The notes under the pieces: model-generated
Databases searched by the model: none
The model's input: the letters and a program-made list of their open reading frames with translations, nothing else
Told to the model about the DNA's origin: nothing
Position numbers and translations under genes: made by a program
Shown: positions 17,896-27,700 of the stretch, in pieces
Layout of the letters: each line of letters begins with the position of its first letter
Position numbering within the stretch: position 1 is the first letter of the stretch
Source of the DNA: Defluviitaleaceae bacterium
GTDB lineage: Bacteria > Bacillota > Clostridia > Lachnospirales > WQUN01
Assembly: GCA_009785615.1 (NCBI GenBank)
Contig: WQVX01000012.1
Location: 1-35,876, forward strand
Length of the DNA stretch: 35,876 nucleotides
Reading direction: 5' to 3'

Positions 17896-19707
17896 TTATC
17901 TCCTTTTTTGTAAATTTTTTATAAACCTAGACGGTTCCACAGTTTTTTCATGGCGTTTTTTTATCACGGAGATATAAAGATTATGCCTGGCTCTTGTGGC
18001 ACCCACATAAAACAGTCGGCGTTCTTCTTCAATCTCTGCTGCGGCTTTACTGCGTTCATGAGGAATCAAACCTTCAACCGCCCCGGCTATGTATACTGTG
18101 TCAAACTCTAAACCTTTGGCACTATGCATAGTGGTTAGTGTTACTCGCTCATCTTCTTGATTTTTAGGCTTTTTGTTTTGTATAGCCTCCTCTGCGTGAT
18201 CCATAAAGGCTTGTGGATCCGGAAAGGCTGCCGCCGCTTCCTGTATTTCGCTTACTATCTCGTATAGTCCTGATGGGCTAACTTTGCGATAATCGCAGTA
18301 ATCTTTAATGTGATTGTCGTACCCGGCCTTTTTTCGGATATATTGAACCGCTTCAACTGTAGTACGCTTTTTGATAGCCATTAAATCAAACATTAGCTCT
18401 TCTATACGCTGTTGCTGAGGGACGTTTAGCATACCACTTTGAGCATACCATTCAAAGATATTGCGTTTTTGCTGTTTTGCTTTTTGCAAAAAGGCTTTAC
18501 TTATAAAACGGAATGGTTTATTTATTATACGTTCAATATCCTCTGCATTCCCTCTTAGATAAGCAAAAATATCACGGGCTATCCAGTGTTCGTAAATTAC
18601 GGATATCTCATCTTTTACTATATAAGGGATATTTGCTTGCATAAAAGCATCTACAAAAGCACGAGCCTGCATATTGGTTCGATAAATGATAGCAATTTCA
18701 TTTAAACTTTCGTTGGAGTTTTTATTTTTAATTTTTTTAATATGATCTGCAATTAAAGATGCTTCCTGATTTTGGTCTTTACAATGGACAATTTTAGGCT
18801 TAGGCCCTTTTCTTTGTGTGCCTACAATTGTTTTATCGTAACGAACCTGATTTTGGGAAATCAAACTATTACTAAATGCAATTATTGGTTCTGTAGAGCG
18901 ATAGTTGGTTGCCAGCAGTATCTTTTGCACTTGAGGATAATCTTTAGGAAAGCGCAATAAGAATTCCGGTCTTGATCCTCTAAAGCGGTAAATGCTCTGG
19001 TCATCGTCTCCTACTATGCACAAATGATGAGGAGCTGCCGACAACATTTTCATACATTCATACTGCACATGATTAATGTCCTGAAACTCGTCTATCATGA
19101 TATAAGGAAACTTTTTTTGCCAATAATCAAGACAGCTTGGCTCATTTTGCCACAGATAATAACAAAGGGTTAGCATATCATCAAAATCTATTTTATTTTG
19201 GGCATGTTTTGCTTCTTCGTACTGCAAGTATAATTGCCTAAATTCTTCTGCACCCATTATAGTAGAATTATAATATTGCAGCTCATAAAGCTCATTTTTA
19301 ACTAAGGATATTTCATTGCGGACAGCCGACATCATATCTTCATCAGCTTCAAACCCTAATTTGTAAACAAGGCTCCTAATTAAATCGCGACGCTCATTTT
19401 CATGCAAAACTTGTTCTATTCCGTATCCATATCGTTGACGCAAAACCCTAAAAAAGATTCCATGAAATGTACCAAAGGTACAGCCAATATCTCCGGCAAG
19501 TGCCCTAAAACGCTGCTCCATCTCTGTTGCAGCTCCCTTTGAGAATGTAATAACCATTATTTGCCGCGGATGCACTCCCGCTTCTTTAACCAGTTGCAGT
19601 GCTCGATACGTAATAACAGTAGTTTTCCCACTTCCCGGGCCTGCTAACACCATAAGAGGCCCTTCACGATGATAGACAGCTTGCTGCTGGCTATCGTTTA
19701 AATTCAT
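17896..19707 (-). CDS. UvrD/PcrA-family ATP-dependent DNA helicase
   Basis: A 603-residue superfamily 1A helicase that would unwind DNA 3'-5'. Motifs: Walker A AGPGSGKT 22-29, Ia VITFSKGAATEM, Walker B DEFQD 206-210, motif III GDDDQSIYRFRG 233-244, motif IV NYRS 268-271, motif V TLTTMHSAKGLEFDTVYIAG, motif VI FYVGATRAR near residue 567. It is clearly shorter than PcrA or UvrD (about 720-740) and lacks the long C-terminal tail that contacts RNA polymerase, so it is probably a paralogue. ATG at 19707 with GGAGGTG. Confidence 0.92.
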   Translation of the reverse strand: MNLNDSQQQAVYHREGPLMVLAGPGSGKTTVITYRALQLVKEAGVHPRQIMVITFSKGAATEMEQRFRALAGDIGCTFGTFHGIFFRVLRQRYGYGIEQVLHENERRDLIRSLVYKLGFEADEDMMSAVRNEISLVKNELYELQYYNSTIMGAEEFRQLYLQYEEAKHAQNKIDFDDMLTLCYYLWQNEPSCLDYWQKKFPYIMIDEFQDINHVQYECMKMLSAAPHHLCIVGDDDQSIYRFRGSRPEFLLRFPKDYPQVQKILLATNYRSTEPIIAFSNSLISQNQVRYDKTIVGTQRKGPKPKIVHCKDQNQEASLIADHIKKIKNKNSNESLNEIAIIYRTNMQARAFVDAFMQANIPYIVKDEISVIYEHWIARDIFAYLRGNAEDIERIINKPFRFISKAFLQKAKQQKRNIFEWYAQSGMLNVPQQQRIEELMFDLMAIKKRTTVEAVQYIRKKAGYDNHIKDYCDYRKVSPSGLYEIVSEIQEAAAAFPDPQAFMDHAEEAIQNKKPKNQEDERVTLTTMHSAKGLEFDTVYIAGAVEGLIPHERSKAAAEIEEERRLFYVGATRARHNLYISVIKKRHEKTVEPSRFIKNLQKRR

Positions 19708-20053
19708 ATGTACACCTCCAATTTTATACCGTAATTATATTTGCAGCAACACTTCCCAGCTGTGCGTAAGGTTCATGTAATATTAAAACCTTTGAATTAA
19801 TAGATGTCAAATAAAAACGAATATGTTACATAATCTAAGGCGTATATCCCTGCTATCGGAAACAATCCCTAAAAGGTTATTTTGTGCTTTTATACAGCAT
19901 TATGTTCCGGAACAAGTCATTGTACCATATGACTAAATAAGGTATAATAATTAATGTGAAATAGAATGTACAATGCAATATAAAACTATGAGAATTCTTT
20001 GCCGGCTTAGAACCGTGGATTCTTACTATTAACGACTTAAAATGGGGTAAATA
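19708..20053. other. Divergent intergenic region, helicase and HD-GYP gene
   Basis: No gene supported. It contains the HD-GYP promoter at 19920-19948. On the minus strand, TTGCTG-N15-TATAAA (near 19728-19755) is a weak candidate promoter for the helicase. Confidence 0.5.
19920..19948 (+). promoter_or_regulatory. Sigma-A promoter of the HD-GYP gene
   Basis: TTGTAC (19920-19925), 17-nt spacer, TATAAT (19943-19948). It predicts an untranslated leader of about 100 nt. No riboswitch motif is recognised in that leader. Confidence 0.7.
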
Positions 20054-21202
20054 ATGTATAGATTTAATATCAACTTAGAAGAACTTGAAAAAGGTATGGT
20101 AATAGCAGAGCCGGTTTTTGCAATTACAAAGACCGGAACAAATATGCTGCTTATTAAAGAAGATACTCTTGTAACAGATAAAATTATATCACTTTTACAG
20201 CGTCAGCAAGTAAAACAAATTGTAGTAAATACCAGAAAAAAATTGAGAGAAAATTTGCCGCTTGTGCAATCTAAGATAGAAGAAAAGCCTAAAGTAAAAC
20301 CAATATTTAGTGATACTTTACGAAAAGAAGCTGTTGAAAATATACGAAGTTTATTTTCAATTGTAAATGATCCGGATCATGGCAATAATAACATGACAAC
20401 AGCCTACCAAGCTATTGAGGGTCTTGACCGTATACTTAACCAGTTAATAGCATCAATATCTGCGGAACCCGGAGGGATTGTACATATACATGATCTTAAA
20501 AGTTTTGATGAATATACCTATCACCATTCCTTGAGTGTTGCAGTGCTTGCTATCGCTACCGGCCAAGTTATGGGGATGGATCTTTTAGAAATTATACGAT
20601 TAAGCCGTTGTGCTGTTCTTCATGATGTTGGAAAATTGGCAATACCTATAGAAATTTTAAATAAACGCAGTTCTCTAACTGACGAAGAATTTAAAATTAT
20701 GAAGAGCCACTCTGTACAAAGCTCTTTAAATCTCAAAAATAAAGCGTTTGGAGATACAGAATTATGGACCGGGGTTATGTATCATCACGAAAAAGTTAAT
20801 GGAAAAGGCTATCCCAAAGGGCTAACAGGAAATGAAATACCTCTGTTTAGCCGAATTATTTCTGTCGCTGACGTGTATGATGCAATTACTTCTTATCGGC
20901 CATATCGCAAGCCCATGACCCCATCTGATGCCCGTGAGTTAATTATGGGTGAGGTTGGGAATTCTTTTGAATACGATATTGTTAAAGCATTTACTAAAAA
21001 ATTGGTTTTATATCCGCTTAACACGATTGTTGAACTTTCTAACCATACAATGGGCGTTGTAATCGAAAATGAAAACCAAATGCGCCCTGTAGTAAAGCTG
21101 GAAAACGCCAATGAAGTGATAGATTTATCCAACCATAAAAATTTGAACATAGTTATTACAAAAGTAATTAATCCTAATGAAAAATCCGGCAGACGAGGAT
21201 AA
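20054..21202 (+). CDS. HD-GYP cyclic-di-GMP phosphodiesterase
   Basis: A 382-residue protein. The N-terminal region (1-65) resembles the small domain often preceding HD-GYP (LEKGMVIAEPVFAITKTG). The catalytic domain has HH 157-158, HD 190-191 (HDVGKLAIP), HHE 244-246, GYP 252-254 and DVYDAITS 273-280, all metal and substrate residues expected for cleaving c-di-GMP. No membrane segment is visible, so it is probably cytosolic. Own promoter and terminator, so monocistronic. It neighbours a surface-glycan cluster, which c-di-GMP often controls (inference). Confidence 0.92.
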   Translation: MYRFNINLEELEKGMVIAEPVFAITKTGTNMLLIKEDTLVTDKIISLLQRQQVKQIVVNTRKKLRENLPLVQSKIEEKPKVKPIFSDTLRKEAVENIRSLFSIVNDPDHGNNNMTTAYQAIEGLDRILNQLIASISAEPGGIVHIHDLKSFDEYTYHHSLSVAVLAIATGQVMGMDLLEIIRLSRCAVLHDVGKLAIPIEILNKRSSLTDEEFKIMKSHSVQSSLNLKNKAFGDTELWTGVMYHHEKVNGKGYPKGLTGNEIPLFSRIISVADVYDAITSYRPYRKPMTPSDARELIMGEVGNSFEYDIVKAFTKKLVLYPLNTIVELSNHTMGVVIENENQMRPVVKLENANEVIDLSNHKNLNIVITKVINPNEKSGRRG

Positions 21203-21244
21203 TGGTAAAAATCAATGTTTATAGGTAATATTTTACTAAATTTT

Positions 21245-21272
21245 GCGCAAACTATATGTATGCGCTTTTTTT
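21245..21272 (+). terminator. Terminator after the HD-GYP gene
   Basis: GCGCA/TGCGC (21245-21249/21261-21265) extended by AC/GT, then seven T (21266-21272). Separates the HD-GYP gene from the glycan cluster. Confidence 0.8.
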
Positions 21273-21327
21273 AATGCCAAATTAAAGAAATGAGGTAAAG
21301 GATATTTATAACATAAAAATACCATTT

Positions 21328-22329
21328 TTGCTAAGCATAATAATACCGGTTTACAACATAGCAAAATTATTACCTAACCGTTTAGAACATCTATTACAAC
21401 ATAATCTTGAAAGTGTCCAAATTATTGTTGTGGACGACGGCAGTACAGATTGTTCTTATGAAATTTGTCAGCAATATTTATCTAACTATGCCGCGGCTGT
21501 TTTAATCACTCAAAAAAATCAAGGACTTTCTGCTGCTCGTAATCGCGGCATTGCAGAAGCTAAAGGAGAGTATGTCCTTTTTCTTGATAGTGATGATATT
21601 TTGATGCACAAAGGCTTTCGGGAGCTAATGGACTATATTTGTAACAATAAACCGGATATTTTAATGGGAAAATATGTTGTTATTCAAAAAAAAGGAAGAG
21701 ATATTTGGCCTCAATATTCTTTTCCGTCAGTATCTTCTGAAGCGGAAGCAAAAAAAATGATCTATACTCACATTACAGATAGCATCTGGAATGCTTGGCG
21801 GTATGTGTGCAGAAGAGAATTTTTAATAGAAAATAACCTGTTCTTTCAGCATGGAATTTTATGTGAAGATATGGAGTGGTCTCCCAGAGTTTTGGAAGTA
21901 GCCGCCAACATTGCATTTTTAGAAGAGCCATTTTACGGATACTATCACAATCGACCCGGAAGCATTACAAGTACAGCTCTTGCAAAGCGAATTGCAGATG
22001 TAAATACCATAGTCGCAAATAGTGTCATACGTTATTCATCTAAAGATTATGGCAAGGCTTTATCGTATCGGCTGGTACGAGAATCATTCTACTGCATAAG
22101 CAGATATTTTTTGTGCAAAAAAAGTGACCGCAAAGCTTTGCGTCCAATAATTGAAAAAGCTATAGACTGTTATCATCACTCAGCTTCTGGGGAAGTAGCA
22201 TTATTTCTTCAAACTCAGCCAATTATTCCTTTATATATTTGGTCTGTAATTTTGTGGATAGCAAGAAAAACAAGAAAGATATTTAATCCTATTTTAGGCC
22301 CAATTTCAATAAAAAATGTGGGTACATGA
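21328..22329 (+). CDS. GT2-family glycosyltransferase
   Basis: A GT-A fold transferase of 333 residues from TTG 21328: SIIIPVYN, VVDDGSTD 35-41 (nucleotide-sugar binding), GLSAARNRGI, DSDD 87-90 (metal site) and the CEDMEW acceptor motif. A hydrophobic stretch (IIPLYIWSVILWIARK) near the C-terminus may touch the membrane. The start is uncertain: TTG has no ribosome binding site at normal distance, while GAGG at 21292-21295 lies 8 nt before an in-frame ATT at 21304 (adding eight residues). The next gene overlaps by ATGA. Probably transfers a sugar in surface glycan synthesis; the sugar cannot be told. Confidence 0.88.
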   Translation: MLSIIIPVYNIAKLLPNRLEHLLQHNLESVQIIVVDDGSTDCSYEICQQYLSNYAAAVLITQKNQGLSAARNRGIAEAKGEYVLFLDSDDILMHKGFRELMDYICNNKPDILMGKYVVIQKKGRDIWPQYSFPSVSSEAEAKKMIYTHITDSIWNAWRYVCRREFLIENNLFFQHGILCEDMEWSPRVLEVAANIAFLEEPFYGYYHNRPGSITSTALAKRIADVNTIVANSVIRYSSKDYGKALSYRLVRESFYCISRYFLCKKSDRKALRPIIEKAIDCYHHSASGEVALFLQTQPIIPLYIWSVILWIARKTRKIFNPILGPISIKNVGT

Positions 22330-23423
22330 AAATGATAGATAAATATACAAATTTGCTAGAGTCGTACCCGCTTTATTTATCAGTAGCAGAAGAGCTAATA
22401 GCTGCCAATCCGAAATGTTTAGATCATAATCAATTGGAACCGAACCAAATAATTATTGCCACCACTGCTTATATGACCTCTCCGGTATTGCTAAATTATG
22501 TATTTTGGGTACTGGAACAGGCAGAAGCTCAAGGTATAGGCACATTATATTTTTTATCAAGAGATGGTTATGTATTAAAAATAATTGGGGAAAAATTGGC
22601 ATCCGTATGGTTTCCATCAATAGAATGCAAGTACTTTTACTGTAGCCGATATGCTTTACAAACAACTTCAAAAAGCCTATTAGCAGAATATATGTTACAA
22701 GAAGGTCTGCACAAACCTGATATTGCCATCGTGGATACCGGCTGGATGGGTTCTATGCAAAAAAATATCCAAGCAATTAGAAGTCAGTTTTTTGGAAATG
22801 ACCATATCATTGGGTACTATTTTGGTATGCTGTCTAAAGGATTTCGTGATAGTGGGACATATAAAACATATCTTTTTTCTCCCGGAGAAAAATGGATACA
22901 CAACTTTGGTTTTAATGCCAATGTGTTTGAATGCTTATGTAGTGCTGATCATGGCATGACCATTGACTATAAGAAAACAAAAACTAAAATAGAACCCCGG
23001 TTTAGCGAAAATATCCCAAATGGCCCTACCACGTTGCAATTACAAATTATTAAAGACTACATGGAGCATTTTATGGCTCGTAATCCGCAAAAAAGAGATG
23101 TACCCATTGAACGCTCTATAATCAGAAAATTGCTATGGCGGTTTATCCATAGCCCAACAAAAGCAGAAGCTGCCACATATGGTTCCATTCTCTTTGCTCA
23201 TGACTCAAAAGAAAATCAACTTTATCCTTTGGCAGAAAAAACAGATGTCTCATTAATAAAAAATAATCTTTTTTTCTTTCGACTTATAAACAAGATTTGG
23301 TTAAAACGCAAAGTACGGCCGCTTTACTGGATAGAAGGTACAGCAGTGTTATCAGGCTATTCTTTGGGGATGGATATGTATTTACTGTATGCAATCAGGC
23401 TTATTTTACAATATTATTTTTAG
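22326..23423 (+). CDS. Stand-alone COG5610-type C-terminal domain protein
   Basis: A 365-residue protein without a glycosyltransferase or HAD domain. Its motifs FLSRDGY 76-82, YCSR 105-108 and IVDTGWMGSMQ 135-145 match, in the same order, YLARDGF, HVSR and TFDLGYSGRIQ in the C-terminal third of the 1034-residue protein downstream. That domain occurs after HAD domains in predicted polysaccharide-related proteins (COG5610 type, by memory); its reaction is unknown. ATGA overlap with the upstream glycosyltransferase shows translational coupling. Conserved charged residues (R79, D80, R108, D137) suggest an enzyme. No signal peptide is visible. Confidence 0.7.
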   Translation: MKMIDKYTNLLESYPLYLSVAEELIAANPKCLDHNQLEPNQIIIATTAYMTSPVLLNYVFWVLEQAEAQGIGTLYFLSRDGYVLKIIGEKLASVWFPSIECKYFYCSRYALQTTSKSLLAEYMLQEGLHKPDIAIVDTGWMGSMQKNIQAIRSQFFGNDHIIGYYFGMLSKGFRDSGTYKTYLFSPGEKWIHNFGFNANVFECLCSADHGMTIDYKKTKTKIEPRFSENIPNGPTTLQLQIIKDYMEHFMARNPQKRDVPIERSIIRKLLWRFIHSPTKAEAATYGSILFAHDSKENQLYPLAEKTDVSLIKNNLFFFRLINKIWLKRKVRPLYWIEGTAVLSGYSLGMDMYLLYAIRLILQYYF

Positions 23424-23448
23424 AGTTGATAGAATTGAGTGTATAAAA

Positions 23449-24783
23449 ATGAATACTTGGACATATCACAATCCTGATTTTAAAAGTGATTTAGTAAATT
23501 TGGAAATGCTTAAATATTCTCCATGGGCCGGGCATCGTAACTTTGCCTATGATTATGTTGCCAATATGTGTCCCGCTACTATAGTTGAACTTGGCACTCA
23601 TTACGGCACATCATTTTTTGCATTTTTACAGGCAGTAGAGGATGGAAAGTCACCAAAAACACAAATATATGGTATAGATGCTTGGGGATATATTGACGGA
23701 AATGAATGGACAAAAAAAGAATATGAGATAGATATATATAATATTTTCCTCAAAACTTTGGATATATATAAACATAAAGCTAAGGCTCATACTATAAGAA
23801 AAATTTTTGATGATGCTTTGGCAGATGTTGAAGATAACAGTGTAGATTTGCTTCATATAGACGGAAACCATACCTACGATGCAGTAAAGCATGATTACGA
23901 AACTTGGATACCTAAAGTTAAAGAAAGTGGTGTAATCCTCTTTCATGATGTTAGCGAAACATCTTATTTACATGAAAATTCTTCTCCGGAATTTTGGAAA
24001 GAGATAAAAAGTAAGCATCAATATACTCTTGAATTTGATCATTGCTATGGTTTGGGAATTTTTTGCAAAAACTCTTCTGTATATCATCGGCTTAAACAAA
24101 TAAATTTAATGCACTATCAACATATTAATAATCTCTTGGATGTACAAAATCGTGATGATCTTCGCAAAAATTATTTTAAGCTTAAAGACAATGATATATA
24201 TATAAATTTCTTAAAGAGACAGCAACAAAATATAGAAGATGAAATAAAGAAATATGAAGATACTATATCAAAAAAAGATAGTTATATACATCAATTGCAA
24301 AACGAACATGACACCATAGAACATAGCTACGCAGAAGCCACAAGTACCATTGCAAACAAAGACGCCTACATTAATCAACTTTGTATACAACAGAACAACA
24401 TGCAAAAAGCCTATGAAAAAACTATCGTTGATAAAGATTCTTACATTGATCAACTTTGTATACAACAGAACAACATGCAAAAAGCCTATGAAAAAACTAT
24501 CGTCGATAAAGATGCTTACATTGATACACTCCATGTTTTACAAGATGACATTAAAACAGCATATGAAAAAACCATCGTTGATAAAGACACCTATATTGAA
24601 AACATAAAAAATGAGCACCAAGAAGCCATTGCTGAACTACAACAACAACTAAAAATAGCTAAACAGAATACTTTACGCAGCACTTGCCAAGATGAAGGCC
24701 AGCGTAATCATATTAAAAATTTGGAAGAAAAAATCCAATCTTTAGCAAACAGAAAAAGATCATTGGTTAGTTGGAGGAGTTAA
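23449..24783 (+). CDS. Class I methyltransferase with repeated coiled-coil tail
   Basis: 444 residues from ATG 23449 (weak ribosome binding site TTGAGTG). Residues about 25-215 form a Rossmann methyltransferase of the Methyltransf_24 kind: ELGTHYG 47-53 (SAM site), YGIDAWG with D77, LHIDGNHTYD 135-144, LFHDVSE. Residues about 255-435 are coiled coil containing 25-residue repeats (KDSYIDQLCIQQ..YEKTIVD). Such methyltransferase plus coiled-coil proteins occur in glycan clusters, where the coil can set polymer length or assembly; that role is inference here. The glycosyltransferase-HAD gene starts on the next base. Confidence 0.82.
   Translation: MNTWTYHNPDFKSDLVNLEMLKYSPWAGHRNFAYDYVANMCPATIVELGTHYGTSFFAFLQAVEDGKSPKTQIYGIDAWGYIDGNEWTKKEYEIDIYNIFLKTLDIYKHKAKAHTIRKIFDDALADVEDNSVDLLHIDGNHTYDAVKHDYETWIPKVKESGVILFHDVSETSYLHENSSPEFWKEIKSKHQYTLEFDHCYGLGIFCKNSSVYHRLKQINLMHYQHINNLLDVQNRDDLRKNYFKLKDNDIYINFLKRQQQNIEDEIKKYEDTISKKDSYIHQLQNEHDTIEHSYAEATSTIANKDAYINQLCIQQNNMQKAYEKTIVDKDSYIDQLCIQQNNMQKAYEKTIVDKDAYIDTLHVLQDDIKTAYEKTIVDKDTYIENIKNEHQEAIAELQQQLKIAKQNTLRSTCQDEGQRNHIKNLEEKIQSLANRKRSLVSWRS
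24349..24599 (+). repeat. 75-bp coding tandem repeat
   Basis: About three in-frame 75-nt units encode 25-residue coiled-coil repeats (residues about 303-382). The first two are almost identical over 24376-24503 (53 of the nucleotides identical in a row from CAACTTTG), indicating recent duplication; the third has diverged. Confidence 0.85.
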
Positions 24784-27700
24784 ATGCTCGCATTATCTGT
24801 AATAGTCCCGGTTTACAATACAGAAACATATATAAATCGCTGCATTAACAGCATCCTTAATCAAACCCTTACAAATTTAGAAATCATTGTAGTTAACGAT
24901 GGCTCCGCGGGCAATATAGAAGAAATAATTAAAGGCTATCAAGAAATGGATAGCAGAGTTAAGTATGTGGCTCATGAAAGTAACAGAGGACTGTTTCAAG
25001 CTCGTTTAACAGGGGCACAGTTAGCAGCCGGAAAATATATAGCTTTTGCAGATAGTGACGATTTTGTAACAATAGACTACTATCGTATGCTAACAACCAA
25101 AATGGAGCGGGAAAATGCTGATATCGTAGTGGGTAAAACTGTTCGTATAGACAACCATGGCCAAGCATTTATCCAACCATTTCACGATCAACAGTTTTAT
25201 TTTGATTTTAATAAAAACTTTATTGAAGCTCCTGAGATTAAAGATCTATTTTTTGGTCAACATGGAATGTGCTATGGCTGGCATACCATTTGGAATAAAG
25301 TTTATAGCAAAACTTTATGGGATCAGTGCGAGCCTTATTATCACTATATCCAACAGCATATAGTGATGACCGAAGATATAGCTTTTTCGTTACCTCTTTT
25401 GTACTTTGCCAATCGTTTATCCTCTGTTCAAAACGACGGCTATTTTTATTGTGATAATAATAATGCATCAACTAATACTGCTTGCGTTTCAATAGAACGT
25501 TATCAAAAAAATATAGAAGATATGAAAGCAGTATTCGACTTTGGGCAGTGGTTTTTGAAAAAAGTAAACGCAGATATCAAGTACCAATCTGATTTTTTAG
25601 AATTCCGAAAACATTATGCACGCCTTTGGAGAAACTTTGCAGAAGCAAAGTACTCAGGTATAAAAATGCAGCAAGCTAAAGAATCTTTAGAGAAATTTGT
25701 GCCGGATTATCACGACTTACCTACCCCGGACGATCATTTTTATGGGCAACTAACCATACCATGGAGTGGAGGTTTAGAACACTTAAAGGAGCAGATAAAA
25801 GGCTCTTCATGTAAATATATCAGCTTTGATATATTTGATACACTGGTTAAACGCCCGCTATATAATCCGGACGACATATTTTATTTGATGCAAAAATTTT
25901 TTCAACGTTTAAGCAACACAAATATGAACTTTCATAAAATGCGTCGTGCCTCAGAAGATGCTGCTCGGTTCAGATTATACGTAGAAGGTTCCAATTTTCA
26001 GGATGTCAGCTTGGAAGAAATATATGATGCTATGTCAAAGGAATTTGGCATAAGCTCGCAAGTGACAATAGCTCTTATGGAAGAAGAAATCCGTTTAGAG
26101 TTGGAGCTTTCAGCCCCAAGAGAAGCAGCTAAAGAGCTGTTTGAAGTAGCACAATCCTGCGGTAAAGAAATTATTGTCATCTCAGATATGTATTTGAAGC
26201 GAGATAGCATCGAAGCCATTTTACAAAAATGTGGATATAGCGACTATCGCCATTTGTTTTTATCATCAGAAGTAAAGTTGACAAAATATCATAATGGCGA
26301 ATTATTTAATCATGTATTGGTGGCATTAAACGTTAAAGGAAACGATATACTTCATATTGGTGATACTTGGATTTCAGATATAGCTAACGCAAAGAGCAGA
26401 GGTTTTGAGACATTATTTTTCCCAAAAGCTAAAGAAGTGTTTGAGGGAAAGATCGAATCGTGTTCTGATTACAATGGATTTTATGATATGCAGCTTGCTT
26501 GCGGAAACACTGTAGATTTTGAAAGAGCTATGGGAAATTTGGGCATACGCACCATGATTGGCATAATATGCAATGAATATTTTGATAATCCCTATAAGAC
26601 ATTTTGTAGCGGGTCAAAATATAATGTTGACCCATATTATATAGGCTTGTTCCCGGTTGGAATTCATATGGTGTCATTAGTCAAATGGATAACAGAGCAA
26701 AGCTTTAAACAAGGCTACGATACCATAGCTTATTTGGCTCGCGATGGCTTTTTGCCTATGAAAGTTCATCAAGCGGCAGCACAATATATGGATAACCTCC
26801 CTAAAACAGAGTATATTCATGTTTCGCGCAAATCAGTTATGCCTTTGATGCTTTCAGAGAATACAGACTTCTATGATATGCCCATAGAGATAGGTAATCA
26901 CAGTTGTAATTCTTTGATGTCGACCTTGACATTTTGCTCAAAGGATATACCTGAAAATGTGCCAATAAATGAATGGCAGAAGATGTTCATTGAAAAGAAG
27001 TTTTTGCCGGATAAACGCTTTACAAACTTTCAAGATTACAAGCGGTTTATAGATATATTTCATGAGCATTTCTATGATAAAGAAAAGCACAAAAATGCAA
27101 TAAAGCAGGCAAAAGTCTATTTGAAATCTATAGACCATAGCAACTTGGCAACCTTTGATTTGGGCTATAGTGGCCGAATACAAGCGGCTATAAATACGGC
27201 CTGCCAAAATCGAATTTCCGCGCTGTTTGTACATAGTGACGAACAGCGATCTTTCACTTTAAAGCACAAGCATAAATTTGCAATTCATTCTTTCTATGAT
27301 TACACTCCGCATATGTCCGGGTTGCCACGAGAGCATATTTTTTCAACGTCACAAGGGTCATGTATAGGATATGATCAATCAGGAGAACCAATTTTTGAGG
27401 ATAATAATAAAAATCATATTGATGCCCGGGTGATAAAGCAGATCCATCAAGGTGCTTTGGCCTTTTGTAATCAATTTTGGCTTCTGTATGCAAAATTTGA
27501 AGATGAAATGGACTTCAAACCTCAAGAGGCTTCTTTAGCTTTTGAAGGATTTATCAGTAACTTCAACGAGCTGGATTTAAAGATATTTTCTGCTTCTTAT
27601 TTTGAAGATACAGTTTATGGCGGCATGGAGAACATTAATATAGGTGAGCATATAAAACGTCAAATTATGGATATACCCATGTTAGGAAAAGTTGCATCCT

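Noticed and set aside
19823-19936. 38-codon frame starting ATG before the HD-GYP gene
   Set aside because: No Shine-Dalgarno sequence, and its end overlaps the promoter at 19920-19948.
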